Part shown: positions 51,105 through 61,975 of the stretch, piece after piece
How the letters are laid out: every line of letters starts with the position of its first letter
Numbering within the stretch: position 1 is the stretch's first letter
Source: Pneumocystis sp. 'macacae'
Taxonomy: Eukaryota; Ascomycota; Pneumocystomycetes; Pneumocystales; Pneumocystaceae
Direction: 5' to 3'
Length of the DNA: 64,000 nucleotides
NCBI GenBank assembly: GCA_018127085.1
Contig: CM030720.1
Location: 248,001 to 312,000 of the forward strand
Translations under genes and position numbers: made by a program
Notes under the pieces: generated by a model
What the model saw: only the letters and a program-made list of their open reading frames with translations
Databases searched by the model: none
Told to the model about the DNA's origin: nothing

Positions 51105-52151
51105 TCAATGCCTTTTTAAGTATAATTCTGGATAAATTTTATTTTTTTTTAAAAACAACATTAACGATTTTTAAACAATTTCAAATATTTTAATTTTAAA
51201 AGTAAACATTTTTTAAAAAATAAAGAAAACACAGAACATATTTTATACTATTTTTGTTATATTTTTTATTTAAATTTTAGATTCTAAAAAATAAATTGAT
51301 TTTTGATTAAATAAGATCATTAATAAAAGTAACTTTTTAAATATTTAATGAATTCAAAATAAAAAAAGACAATTTATATAATATTTATTTAAAAATATTT
51401 TTTAGAGATTTTTTTTATCAAAAATACGATTTAATCTTAAATTCATTTGTAAATTTGTTTTTAAATTATACAAAGTATCATAATAATAATCTTTGTATAA
51501 TTTATGTTATCAATAATATTATCATTATCATATTGATAAATAACTTCTAAAAAATCAATATATATTTTTAATAAAAAAATAATATTATATTAATTTTAAC
51601 AATATAATCATTCTATACTAATATGCAAGAACAAGAACAATTAATATTTAAAACTACTAAAATCATATAAATTAATTTATATATACTTCAAAATTTTTCT
51701 AAATATTTATATTTAACACAAAAATAGGTATTTAATACTATGATATATTATATCAGTAAAGTCAAATATGCAAGTTAATATCAAAACAATTTTTAAATAA
51801 CATTTTAAAAAATATATTTAAATTAATTTTCAAAATATTTATCATATAATATTTTTATATATTAAAACCATTCCTATAATATTCAAATAATTTTTTCATC
51901 TTCTAATTCAAATAACATTAATTAGATATATGAAAATATTATAAATTATAAAAAATTTAAACTATTTTTCCAAAAAAAAACTATCATTATTTTTGAACTG
52001 GAAAATTTAAATATATTTAATTTGCATACATAAAAAGTAGAAACCAGAATAAATAATTTTAAATGAAATGGAAAAAGTATTCAAAAACATATCTAATTTC
52101 ATTTTTTTAAAAGATATCTTTTATTAATAAGAAAATTACAAAAATTACAGT
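51105..52151. other. Intergenic, extremely AT-rich
   Basis: About 1 kb of A/T-rich DNA between two minus-strand genes. No exon, RNA gene or array can be recognised. Confidence 0.6.
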
Positions 52152-54295
52152 TTATGGATTCAAAACATTTTCTTCAGCAATTTCCCTTAAAGCTACTGTA
52201 GCATATGATGAACTCAAAAGTTCCATTTTCAACTTTACTGCTTTAAAATTTTGATCTATTACAATTTATATAATAATACTAAAATTTAAAAAAAATAACC
52301 TTCTTTATCAATTTGATCTTTTACAGTACGATTTTCTAAAATATCAATATCTGTCATAGAAAGTTGTTCATCTGGATCTTGATATTTTATAATTTCCCAT
52401 TCCATGATTTTTGGTTTAGATAAAATTAATCGATATGAACCTGTCAAAGAAAATTCTTTTATAGAACGAACCATATTCAAACCATCTAGACCATCTTTTT
52501 TCATGAAATCCAAATAAAAATCTTTAATGGAATTTTTTGGATATAGAATATCATGTCCAGGAGTAGGCAAAACAATATCATATATTGAATAGTTCATAAG
52601 ATCATCTGTTGTTAAATGTTTTACATGAATAATCTTAGTCGATTTCGCAGAACTATGTACTTGTAAATTTGAAGATTCTGGATCTATTAAATCATTATTA
52701 GAATGAACAATCTGATTACAAATAACTAAATCTCCTTCTACAGGATTAAAACCAAATCTATAAAGACGCTCAGTAACTGCAAAATTCCATACGTAAGATT
52801 GATAAGCATGAATATACATCATTCGTAAATTTCTAGGTATCTACATACATTAAATTTATTTAACTAGATTCTCATACAACACCTTCTGAAGTGCACTAGC
52901 ATAATTAGGAGACTTAGAAGATTCTTTTGCTAATGAAGACAAGATAGAATATTCCGAAACACATTTTTGGGGAGTCTTTTTGAGAGCTTTTTTAACATTT
53001 TCTATATTGGACCAAATACTCTTTGATTCACTAGATACTTGTATTCTTTCTGATGCTTCTTTAAGCAACAATTCAACAGCACCTTTCCAATCAGACTTGA
53101 GAAGCAAGATACCAACAACATGAGTCGCAATAGTTGATGTTCCAAATCGTTGCATTCCATAATAATTAACAAATCCATTACTTTTTAATGCACTTAAACA
53201 CTGGTTAATTAAGTTATCATTTTCTTTGATATCACTAAAGATTCTAAAAATAAAATAAAATTGAATAATTTTTTTACCGTAAAATAATAGTAAACATATT
53301 TCCTTTAAGATCACCTAACTCTAATTTGGTATCAGTGTAGGAGAAATTTCCTACCCTGAAACCTTTAAGAGATTTGTTCAAACTAGAAAGCCTTCCCGCT
53401 TTTATCTTCCATGCAGTACATCTTTGAACCGTGCATCCTCGTTTATCTTTCGTCCCAGCAAAAGAAAAAATACGAGGTTTAACACGAAAAAATTTAGAAA
53501 GTAAGTTTATACATTCCATTGTATCCATATTCTCTTTATATAAGTAAAACATACAATACTCTCCACCAACATTAGCCCAAAAATTTCCATGAAAACGTGT
53601 ACTTCCTAAAACAATCATATATATTTAAAAAAAATAATATGAAAACCTTTAGAAAACACTATTTTTATTTCTTCATTAGGAGTTGTTATTGTATCAAGTA
53701 AACCTTTATAAACTTCTCTTATAGCTATATGGATAGAGGTACGATATGACTTATCTTTAAAAACTTTAGTCAAAACAAATTTCGTCATTTTATTATCATC
53801 TTTTAAAAAGTTAGTAATTTCCTGAAAAACATCCTCTCCCAGAAGATCAACAATTTGCTTGATTTCATTTTCATGTAGCTAATCATTTATCAATTTATAA
53901 TTTTCAATAAAAAACCATCTCTACTTTTAAAGATCTATTTTTCTCAAAAGAATAACGAAATTCATCATTATCAATATCAGAAAAAGTGGTGTTAGTAATA
54001 TGAATAACATTTTCTCGATCATCTACTTCATTTACTAAAAAATCAGTATATCTATTTTGAATACAATTAGCATCTAATCTAAAACGCACAAATATACAAA
54101 TCACCTATATTTAAATAAAAAATGAAGCCTTTTAGGTAAACAATTCATGTAACATAAAATACCAACAGACGCATCTTCCTGATATCTTTTTTTTTCATTT
54201 ATATGATTTTTAACACTTTTTTCATCATTTTTCTTAAATAGCTTTAATTTTTTAGATTTAGAATAAAAAAATTCAGAAAAATTCTCATCATCCAT
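52152..54295 (-). CDS. PUS7: Pseudouridine synthase Pus7 (TruD family)
   Basis: Pseudouridylates U35 of tRNA-Tyr, U2 snRNA and other RNAs. The start at 54295 opens an acidic/basic leader MDDENFSEFFYSKSKKLKLF. Then NRYTDFLVNEVDDRENVIHI gives the N-terminal TruD motif, and IFSFAGTKDKRGCTVQR holds the catalytic Asp (GTKDxR). Next come FSYTDTKLELGDLKGNMFTI, then NYYGMQRFGTSTIATHVVG, YVWNFAVTERLYRFGFNPVE and TGSYRLILSKPKIMEWEI. The last exon ends ALREIAEENVLNP. All motifs are in order and complete; six or more introns. Confidence 0.93.
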
Positions 54296-54424
54296 TATTT
54301 AACATATTAACATATATCAACATATATTTCCAGCTTCCTTTTAAATTTTTTACAATAAATTGGAATATTCTATAATCGAGATTCATTTTAAATTTAAATT
54401 CAAAAACAATCAAGTTAAAAAACA

Positions 54425-55833
54425 ATGACTTCAAAAGTATTTTCCACTAGTTTTACAGTGATCAATACTAAAAATATTCAACCAGTCAAAACATTCTATA
54501 ATCCCTCTTTTTACATACCAACCACGCCTATTATTGATGGGGCTACGAAGGTATCATAATATATATATATTTTCTGCTAAAAAGAAAGTAGAAGTGGGAA
54601 ATCGAGCATAAGAAGAGTTGTTTTTCATAAAGAAAGCATAAAATTTACTCAAGTTTACATTTTATAATTAATTCTGAATTCTAGATGCCTCCAAATGAAA
54701 CACTTTTTCTTGAATCAACAAACAAAATTAATAAAGATGAAGTCAAGTAGGATATTAAAATTTAAATGAAACTACTTCTTATTAAAGAAGTTCATTTATT
54801 GATTTTCAAGTATGGGATTTTCCAGGGCAAATTGATTTTTTTGATTCAACATTTGATCTTGATACTATATTCGGCAAAGTAGGTGCATTGATATTTGTTA
54901 TCGACTCCCAGGCATAAATTTATTTTTAAAATTCCATATAACTAATATAAATAGGACGAATACTTAGAAGCCCTTACCAAACTACATATTACAATTATAA
55001 AAGCATTAACAATTAATCCAAATATAAATATAGAGGTATTTATTCATAAAGCAGATACGCTTTCAGATGACTATAAAATTGGTATTATTCCTATATTATT
55101 TTATAATAATTTACGTTTAATACAGATACACAAAGAGATATACAGCAAAGAGCATTTGATGAACTTTCAGATTCAGGACTTGACAATATATCTATTTCAT
55201 TTCATTTGACATCAATTTTTGATTATTCTATTTTCGAAGCGTTTTCCAAAGTTATTCAAAAACTTATTCCTCAGTTGCCAACATTAGAAAATCTTCTTAA
55301 TATATTTTGCTCAGTAAAGAAAACAAAATAAACAATGTATTCATTTTAACATCCTTAGAATTCTGTTATTGAGAAGGCATATTTATTTGATATATCATCT
55401 AAAATTTATATTGCTACAGATAGTTCTCCAGTAGATGTACAAAGTTATGAAATCTGTTCAGATTATATCGATGTAATTTTAGATGTCTCTGAAATCTATG
55501 GGTATTTTTACCATATTCTTAATAATTTTTCCTAATTTAGTTAAGACATGAACGCAAAAATGATTTAAATAATAAAAATACTACTGATGAAACAGAAATA
55601 TCATCTATAATTCGTCTTAGTAATGGGATGGCACTCTATTTTCAAGAATTAAATAAGTTTCTTCCTTTTTTAAAATTGTTTTAATATTTCTAATATTGTT
55701 AAGATATCTTGCTCTTGTTTGTCTTATACGTGTAGAAAATCTAGAAAAACACAGCCTGCTTGAATACAATATACAATGTTTTAGTAAAGCTATTAAACAG
55801 ATTATATATCAAATAACATATACGTGCTCTTAA
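54425..55833 (+). CDS. GTR2: Rag GTPase Gtr2 (RagC/D)
   Basis: Partner of Gtr1 on the vacuole, signalling amino acids to TORC1. Exon 1 (MTSK) joins across a 49-nt intron to [20 protein letters not shown]; a second intron ending AAAGTAG gives the P-loop [15 protein letters not shown], then [19 protein letters not shown], switch [49 protein letters not shown] and the G4 motif VFIHKAD. The C-terminal roadblock part contains [40 protein letters not shown] and ends [20 protein letters not shown]. The lack of a conserved G1 Thr is usual for RagC/D relatives. Seven or more exons. Confidence 0.93.
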
Positions 55834-56577
55834 CAGATAATTTTATACTATTTTATTGACATTTATACAAATATAATGACTTCTTGAATATTTTTTAATT
55901 AGTACATTTTTACTCAAAATATTCAATATTAAAAATATTTTTCTTTTATATTAAATATTTGTTAAAAATACATCTATTTGTGTTTTTTTTTTCTGAAATT
56001 TATTATAAATTTATCCTTAAAAACTCAATATTATAATTTCATTCAATATTAAATAATAAATACTCATTTCCGTTATCAACTTATTCAAGTAAAAAATGCA
56101 ATTACATTTTGAAAAGTAATATTTATTTATTGAATATATCTACCAAAACAAAATTAAATATAATAATGCACTTTTTTAAAAAAATTATATCAACTAACCT
56201 TTTATTTTTATAATTATTATTTTAAAATTTTATTATATAAAATTATCATTGTAAAATATTTTAATCTTTTACTATTTTTAAATATAAGAATTCATTAACA
56301 CAATTATATTTAGCAAAATTTAACAAAATATTTTCTTTTATTCCACATTGAATAAAACTAAATGCAAAAAATCAACTTTTTTACTATTAAATAATTACAC
56401 AATAACACAAATAGCTCATAAGGTTTATAAAGAAAAAATATACTACATTTTTTATTTTTAAGCTTTCTAAATACTCAATTTTCTATTTGTATTCGACAAA
56501 CATAATTTAAAATATTATCTATTAATATTTTTTAATTAAATTTTAATCTTTTTACTTTTACGTATAGTTTAGTCAAT
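55834..56577. other. Intergenic GTR2 to DAP1
   Basis: About 740 bp, AT-rich, no recognisable element. Confidence 0.6.
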
Positions 56578-57082
56578 ATGAATATTGATATTGAAAATAT
56601 AGCAATCCTAGAATTCATAACACCTGTCAATATTTCTCTTTTCCTAATTCTTCTTTATCTATTATATTCACGTTTTAAATCAAAGCGAAATACTTTTATA
56701 CCTGCACCCATAAAACCTGAACTTTTTCAGAACTTTACACCTAAAACCTTAAAACGTTTTAATGGAAAAGAAACATATAGAATTCTTATAAGTATTAAAG
56801 GCAATGTTTATGATGTTACATCAGAAAAACGACTTTATGGTCCTGAAGGTCCGTATAGAAACTTTGCAGGTAAAGATGCAAGTAGAGGGCTTGCAAAAGG
56901 AAATTTTGATACGAGTAAGAAACTTATATTCAAAACTAAAAAACCAATTATTTTTTATAGAAATGATTACATCTCCAAATGAACCTATTGACAAACTTCT
57001 TGATCTTACAGAGGAAGAACGAATTACATTAGATGATTGGGAAAGACATTTTCAAGTTAATTCTAAACATTATTCTCTTTAA
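56578..57082 (+). CDS. DAP1: Dap1/PGRMC heme-binding membrane protein
   Basis: Cytochrome b5-like heme protein that supports Erg11/CYP51 in sterol synthesis. Residues about 15-35 form one membrane helix (ISLFLILLYLLYSRF). The heme domain follows: FTPKTLKRFNGKETYRILIS, IKGNVYDVTSEKRLYGPEGP and YRNFAGKDASRGLAKGNFDT. The Tyr and Asp ligands of the YGPEGPYRNFAGKDASR block are present. A 45-nt intron joins KMITSPNEPIDKLLDLTEEE and the end DDWERHFQVNSKHYSL. About 155 residues, normal. Confidence 0.94.
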
Positions 57083-58216
57083 TTATTAAAATATGTGTAG
57101 GGAAAATATAATATTGTTGGAAAACTTATTGAAAATATTTAAAAAGCATAACATGTTAAAATATTTGAAATGTTATATAATCCGAATAATCTTTTTAACA
57201 ATACAAAAAAATCATTTTTAAGAACATTAGAATATTTTTTTTTATTTAAACTAAATGTAATATTACAACTATGGAAAATAGCTTTACAATAAAACACTAT
57301 ATACCCAAATCATGCAATTGAATTAATAAGATATATAAATCAATAAACAAATATATTCGAGTATAGAAGAACAAACTTTCAATAATTCACTCTTATCAAT
57401 TACATTCAAAGACTTTACAAAACCTGTATAAAAAGGATATTTATTTACCAATTTTATTAAATTATAAAACCTTTTCATATAAATAACTCGTAGAATATTA
57501 TATTTCCTCATTTAACATAAGATACAGTATAAAAAGTATTTCGCCTGCAAGATACTCAATAAAATATATCTCTCTAATTTATATATTTTTTTTTAAAACA
57601 ATTATATTTTTTATATCTTTTAAATACTAAAAACATATAATCACGAGAAAGTATATAATTTATGCCTATATTAGTTTCACATGTACAACATAAAAAACAA
57701 ATAATAACAATCCAATTCCTTGAATTATACTTCGAATTTTTAAATATGCGTTTATAAAAACTTAAATACTTTTTATAAATAAAATAGGTAGATATATCAA
57801 AGTATATCGATAAATATAAATTATGTTTTTAAAAATTACTAATAAAACTATCATCAAAAATAAACATATTCACAACTCCTAGATTTCATCCTTAACTGCA
57901 ATATAACACTACTACATGTATTTATAAATAACAAAAAATAAGATGAATATTTGCATATAAATTTTAATTTTCATATGTGAAAAAATCATAAAACTCAAAA
58001 TAAAAACATTTCCATGAAATAAACAAATATATAAACAAAATAAACACAACGATCCAAAATTATATAACGCTTTTCAAAGATAAACAAGAAAAAACGTATT
58101 TTCAAAATATATAAAATAGATCTATATCAAAAATACCCCAAATTTTGCATAAGCAGATTTCCTCAATTAAAACCACAACTCTAAATCACAGAAATTATAG
58201 AAAGGCGCGTATAGTA
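57083..58216. other. Convergent intergenic, AT-rich
   Basis: About 1.1 kb between converging DAP1 and MHF2. A 62-codon minus-strand frame (57323-57511) contains KYPFYTGFVKSLNVIDKSEL; no homology recognised, low confidence. Nothing else seen. Confidence 0.5.
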
Positions 58217-58547
58217 TTATGAAAAATCCAGTGTCAATTGGCCTGCAATTCTAGACAATTCTAAATCAATAGATGAAGATAAATAAAAGATGCAAATACC
58301 GTTCTAAATCCTCAATTCCTAAAGATATTTGCACATTTTCATCCTTATTTTCATACTCACGCTTAGACGCAGCTGCTCTCCATATCGCCTCCTTACAGAA
58401 AATACGGATATACTCTGAACACAAAGTTAAAGCTGATGATGAAATTTTTGTGGCTGGATCTGTAAATGCCAGAGAAAATATTTTAGCAATTGTTTGAGGA
58501 GAATAGGTTTTTGCATCTATATCCCTTTGTTCCATTATATAATTCAA
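58217..58547 (-). CDS. MHF2: Centromere/FANCM partner CENP-X (Mhf2)
   Basis: Histone-fold partner of Mhf1/CENP-S; works at centromeres and with FANCM-type helicases. Exon 1 carries SPQTIAKIFSLAFTDPATKI, then SSALTLCSEYIRIFCKEAIW and RAAASKREYENKDE, ending GIEDLER. A 49-nt intron joins IAGQLTLDFS and a stop. The DLE-x-I-x-Q-L-x-LDF end is the CENP-X hallmark, confirming the splice. About 85-90 residues; either of two nearby ATGs (MNYIMEQRD) may start it. Confidence 0.88.
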
Positions 58548-59068
58548 AAGAAAAGATAAACGTATCGATTTAAGTAAACAAAAATACGTAATAAAATAAT
58601 TAAATAATTACAAATAAGTGTAGATGAAAATACAATTAATTTTTCAAATAATACTAATACAACATTTTCATCTTGTTGAAAATGATATAAATTATAAATA
58701 TAATTATTAAAATTCCAAAAATCGCAGACTACTCACAACGAAATATAAAAAATAATCTTCATATTTCTAGACAAAATAATATTTTTTCAGACAAAATGCA
58801 TTAGTATAAAAAACAAAAACCAAAAAAACATAAAACCTCAAAAATACAAAATACATTAAAAGTAAATCCACCGTATAAAATGAGAAATAATATATAGAAC
58901 AAACAAAACCTAATTATAGTTTAGTGTAGTCATGTAGTTTCCTTCCGAAAAATAGCACTGATTCCAGAATCAGCTATACACAAAACTTGGATATACTTGT
59001 ATAGATAATCAACGACGCCTTTAACTATATTTTAGTGTGTAGTAAACAATAAACTCAAGTACCTCAAT
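58548..59068. other. Intergenic before the GC island
   Basis: About 520 bp. AT-rich to 58900, then more mixed. Around 58958-58973 two 7-nt arms (CTGATTC and GAATCAG) form an inverted repeat. No known RNA family recognised. Confidence 0.4.
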
Positions 59069-60590
59069 TTATATGGTATCTAAATGTGTAATTGGGGAGA
59101 AAAAATATGGATGAGAAAGAGCCTCTCTAGCCGTGATTCTTTTGCTAGGATCGTATATAAATATTTTTGTAAGCAAATCCAGAAAATGGATATTCAAAGC
59201 AGAGGTAGAAGGAACAATTTCCTGCACACTAGTTAGGAAAAACAACAAATACGGAAAACACACAGCTAGCGGCCGCATCGTCTTAACAAACTTCCTGCTT
59301 GAGGGCGACGTATCTTTGTTTGGATAGTCCAGCTTCCCACTATGGCGGAAATATTTCTGGGCACTCTTCCTAGACAGCCCTAAGCATCATCCCACACCAC
59401 ACACTCCCTTACGAAGACTGTCTTATCAGCCTCGGCTCCAGCTTTCCACAGATCACCTCCATCATATACAGATGCTCCAGATTGTCGTGTGTCTGGAAAA
59501 GCGCCTCACCCGTAAAAAACTCAACAAGAATACACCCTATCGACCATATGTCGCACGGATACGACCACCCCATCCCTTCCACATCAGTCCCCACCCCCAA
59601 TCCTGCATCTGTCTACCTAGAATAATCTCCGGCGCCCTGTAATGTCTTGTGCTTACTACACTCGAGTGATACTCGTCCTCAAACGTCGCACTCCCAAAGT
59701 CTATAAGCCTTATCTCCGTATTCTTCAGCAGCCGCTTTACTCTCTGCCCTCTTCGCCCATACGGAACCGTCCGGAACCCCGCATCCACCAGAAGAATATT
59801 CTCCGGCTTCAGATCCGTATGCACCACACTAAGCTCATGCACAACTGCCCCGTCATCTCTCTCCCCCTCTCCCCCCCTACTTACATGCCACACTCCTAAA
59901 CAGCTGCTCTGCAAACTCCCGGATATGCGTCCCCGGAAACGGCTCAAACCCATTCCCCTTCAGAAAATCAAACACCGACATCCCCAGCAGACCCGTCACT
60001 ATGCACACGTGGTTCCTGTACTCGAAACAGTCCTTCATCTGGATACATCTCCTGTCTTCCTCAGCACACTCCTCCCCTTCCTTCCCTACTTATGGTTCTC
60101 CGGATCCCGCTCCCCCAGCATCCGCAGCACCCGCACCTCAACCATGCTCGCCTCCCGGTACTTCTGCACCGCCCTGATCACCTTGATCGCACAGTACTCC
60201 TTCTCCAGCCTGTCATAGCACCCCACCACCTTCCCAAACGTCCCCTGTCCAAGAACCCGCACTATCTTGTCTTCAAACATAAGTCTCTCTCCCTCCTACT
60301 TACACCGTGCCGTCAGATCCGTGTCTGCCTCTGCAATATAGTGTCCGTCCTCGTCGTCAAACTTGATCCCCTCTGTTGGATACGGCTGCTCCCTCAGCAC
60401 TCCTCCTGACACTCTCTCCTTACATCTTTGATCACCCGCACATAGACCTCCCGGTCCTCTGCTTCCTGCCTCTTTCCTCTTGTCTCCGTCCTCCGCCTGC
60501 AGAGCCCTTCCCGCCCGCCTCTGCCCGGCGGGTATGTTGGCTGGTACTGTGCCTGCCGCTCTGTCTCTGGTGCCTCGTATCCATAGACTG
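59069..60590 (-). CDS. LAMMER/CLK dual-specificity kinase (Lkh1/Kns1 type)
   Basis: Kinase of the LAMMER family, which phosphorylates SR proteins and transcription regulators. Exons read [28 protein letters not shown] with DLTAR, then (33-nt intron) [109 protein letters not shown] joined to [20 protein letters not shown] and [20 protein letters not shown]. The EHLAMMER signature is altered. The end is [24 protein letters not shown] and [20 protein letters not shown]. The 5' exons are GC-rich and the 3' exon AT-rich. The N-terminal start is unresolved and may overlap the start of CNS1. Several introns are nearly pure purine. Confidence 0.88.
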
Positions 60591-60715
60591 CTGCGCGCGA
60601 ACACGCTGCCTCTGGTGCTCTGCTCCGCTGCCCGCACTGCCCGTGTCCTGTGCCCCGTTTTTCCACTGTGTCTCTCGCCTCCGCTCTCTGTCCGGCCGAG
60701 CCTCCGTCCGCAGCA

Positions 60716-61783
60716 ATGGACCACCGCGCACCGTCTCTGTCGCCCGACGAATGGCTTGCAGACGCCCTCAACACACCCTTCTTCATGCAGGGCCCCGCGT
60801 CCAGCGAAAACACTGCGCTCGCTGCACTTGCTGCGCTGCAGCACGAGGGCGCGCCGTCCGATGTCGCTGCCAACTTCAAGTTCCACGGCGACGAGTGCTT
60901 CCGCGCAAAAAAATATGCCGACGCTGCACAGTACTATGTCCGCGCACTCCGCGTCCCGCCTCCGCACTGTCTCCGCAGGCTCTGTCTGCTCAACCTTGCT
61001 GCCTGCGACCTTGCTGCTGGCAACAGCCGGCGTGCACTGTGCTGCTGCAGACAGGTTCTTGACGACAACCCCGACGACGCCAAGGCGCTGTACCGTGCAG
61101 CAAAGGCCTGTCTGATGCTTGACCGGCCCGACGAGTGTCTGCAGCACGCAGCACGCTGTGTGTCTGTGTGCAGCAGCGCGCCACAGGCTGCAGACACGCT
61201 TGCAGCCCTTGCAGAGCTCCAGACGCGTGCACACCAGCGCGCAGCAGCGCTTGCACAGCGCGCAGCCGACGCGCACGCGCGCGAGCTCCAGGCGCGCCGC
61301 GAGGAGGCCGCGCTTGGAGACGCCCTCAGGGCGCGCAGGATCCGCGTCTGCAGGTCGGCAGACGGCGTGCCCGACGCAGTGCTGCGTCTCGACGAGCCGC
61401 TCAACCCTGCATCCACGCTGCTGTTCCCCGTCGCAGTCGCGTACCCGCTTGCACGCGTCTCAGACTTTGTCGCGCAGGTTGCCGAGACAGCGACGCTTGG
61501 GGAGCTGCTTGTCTGTGTCCTGGGCTCGACGCGCGACTGGGACCGCGGCGGCGAGTACAGGGCAGACCGTGTCTCGGTCTGCATGGAGACGCGTGGAGGC
61601 GTGGTTGGGTTTGGGCAGGAGGAGTGTGTGGGGGAGGCAGTGCGGCGCAGCGGCACAGAGCTGGTTGACGGGATTGTCCGTGTCCTTGTGCTGCCGACTG
61701 CGCGTGTTGGCGAATGGGTCCGCTCGAGCGGGCTTTGCTGGCGCAGTGCAGGCAACAGGGAGGTTGAGGGGCAGCAGGGTTAG
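60716..61783 (+). CDS. CNS1: Hsp90 co-chaperone Cns1/TTC4
   Basis: TPR co-chaperone of Hsp90/Hsp70, essential in yeast. A single exon of 355 residues. An acidic/hydrophobic N-terminal part (PDEWLADALNTPFFMQG) is followed by TPR repeats: ANFKFHGDECFRAKKYADAA, LLNLAACDLAAGNSRRALCC and AKALYRAAKACLMLDRPDEC. A charged helix (AAALAQRAADAHARELQARR) leads to the C-terminal wheel domain, with PASTLLFPVAVAYPLARVSD. Codons are almost all G/C-ending, unlike every gene outside the island, and the protein is enriched in Ala, Arg and Cys. An ATG 22 codons upstream is in frame, but homology favours 60716. The stop codon overlaps the first TTAGGG. Confidence 0.9.
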   Translation: MDHRAPSLSPDEWLADALNTPFFMQGPASSENTALAALAALQHEGAPSDVAANFKFHGDECFRAKKYADAAQYYVRALRVPPPHCLRRLCLLNLAACDLAAGNSRRALCCCRQVLDDNPDDAKALYRAAKACLMLDRPDECLQHAARCVSVCSSAPQAADTLAALAELQTRAHQRAAALAQRAADAHARELQARREEAALGDALRARRIRVCRSADGVPDAVLRLDEPLNPASTLLFPVAVAYPLARVSDFVAQVAETATLGELLVCVLGSTRDWDRGGEYRADRVSVCMETRGGVVGFGQEECVGEAVRRSGTELVDGIVRVLVLPTARVGEWVRSSGLCWRSAGNREVEGQQG

Positions 61784-61950
61784 GGCGGACAGGGAAGGGT
61801 TAGGGTTAGGGCTGCACACAGGATTAGACAAGGGCTAGGGCTTTGAATGGGGGTTAGGGCTACACGCAGGGCTAGGGTATACAGGAGGAGGGTTAGGGCC
61901 GGAAGGCATTGGGTTAGGGTTAAGTTAGGGCATGATGCAGAGGGTTAGGG
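61780..61950 (+). repeat. Degenerate interstitial telomere-type TTAGGG array
   Basis: About eight exact TTAGGG units in 171 bp, some in tandem (GGGTTAGGGTTAGGG), with CTAGGG and TTAAG variants and short G-rich spacers. The G-rich strand is the plus strand. It starts in the CNS1 stop codon. TTAGGG is the telomere repeat of Pneumocystis and many filamentous fungi. Confidence 0.85.
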
Positions 61951-61975
61951 CGGGCGGAACGCATGCAACGCGCAC

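Noticed and set aside
57323..57511. 62-codon ORF with KYPFYTGFVKSL
   Set aside because: It faintly recalls mitochondrial Sym1/Mpv17 starts, but the rest does not match and the length is within chance for AT-rich sequence.
60394..61755. Long antisense and alternative-frame ORFs across CNS1 (for example minus-strand frames of 161-326 codons)
   Set aside because: In 70-80% GC DNA stop codons are rare, so every frame is open by chance. Only the plus-strand TPR frame and the kinase/INCENP exons show family motifs.
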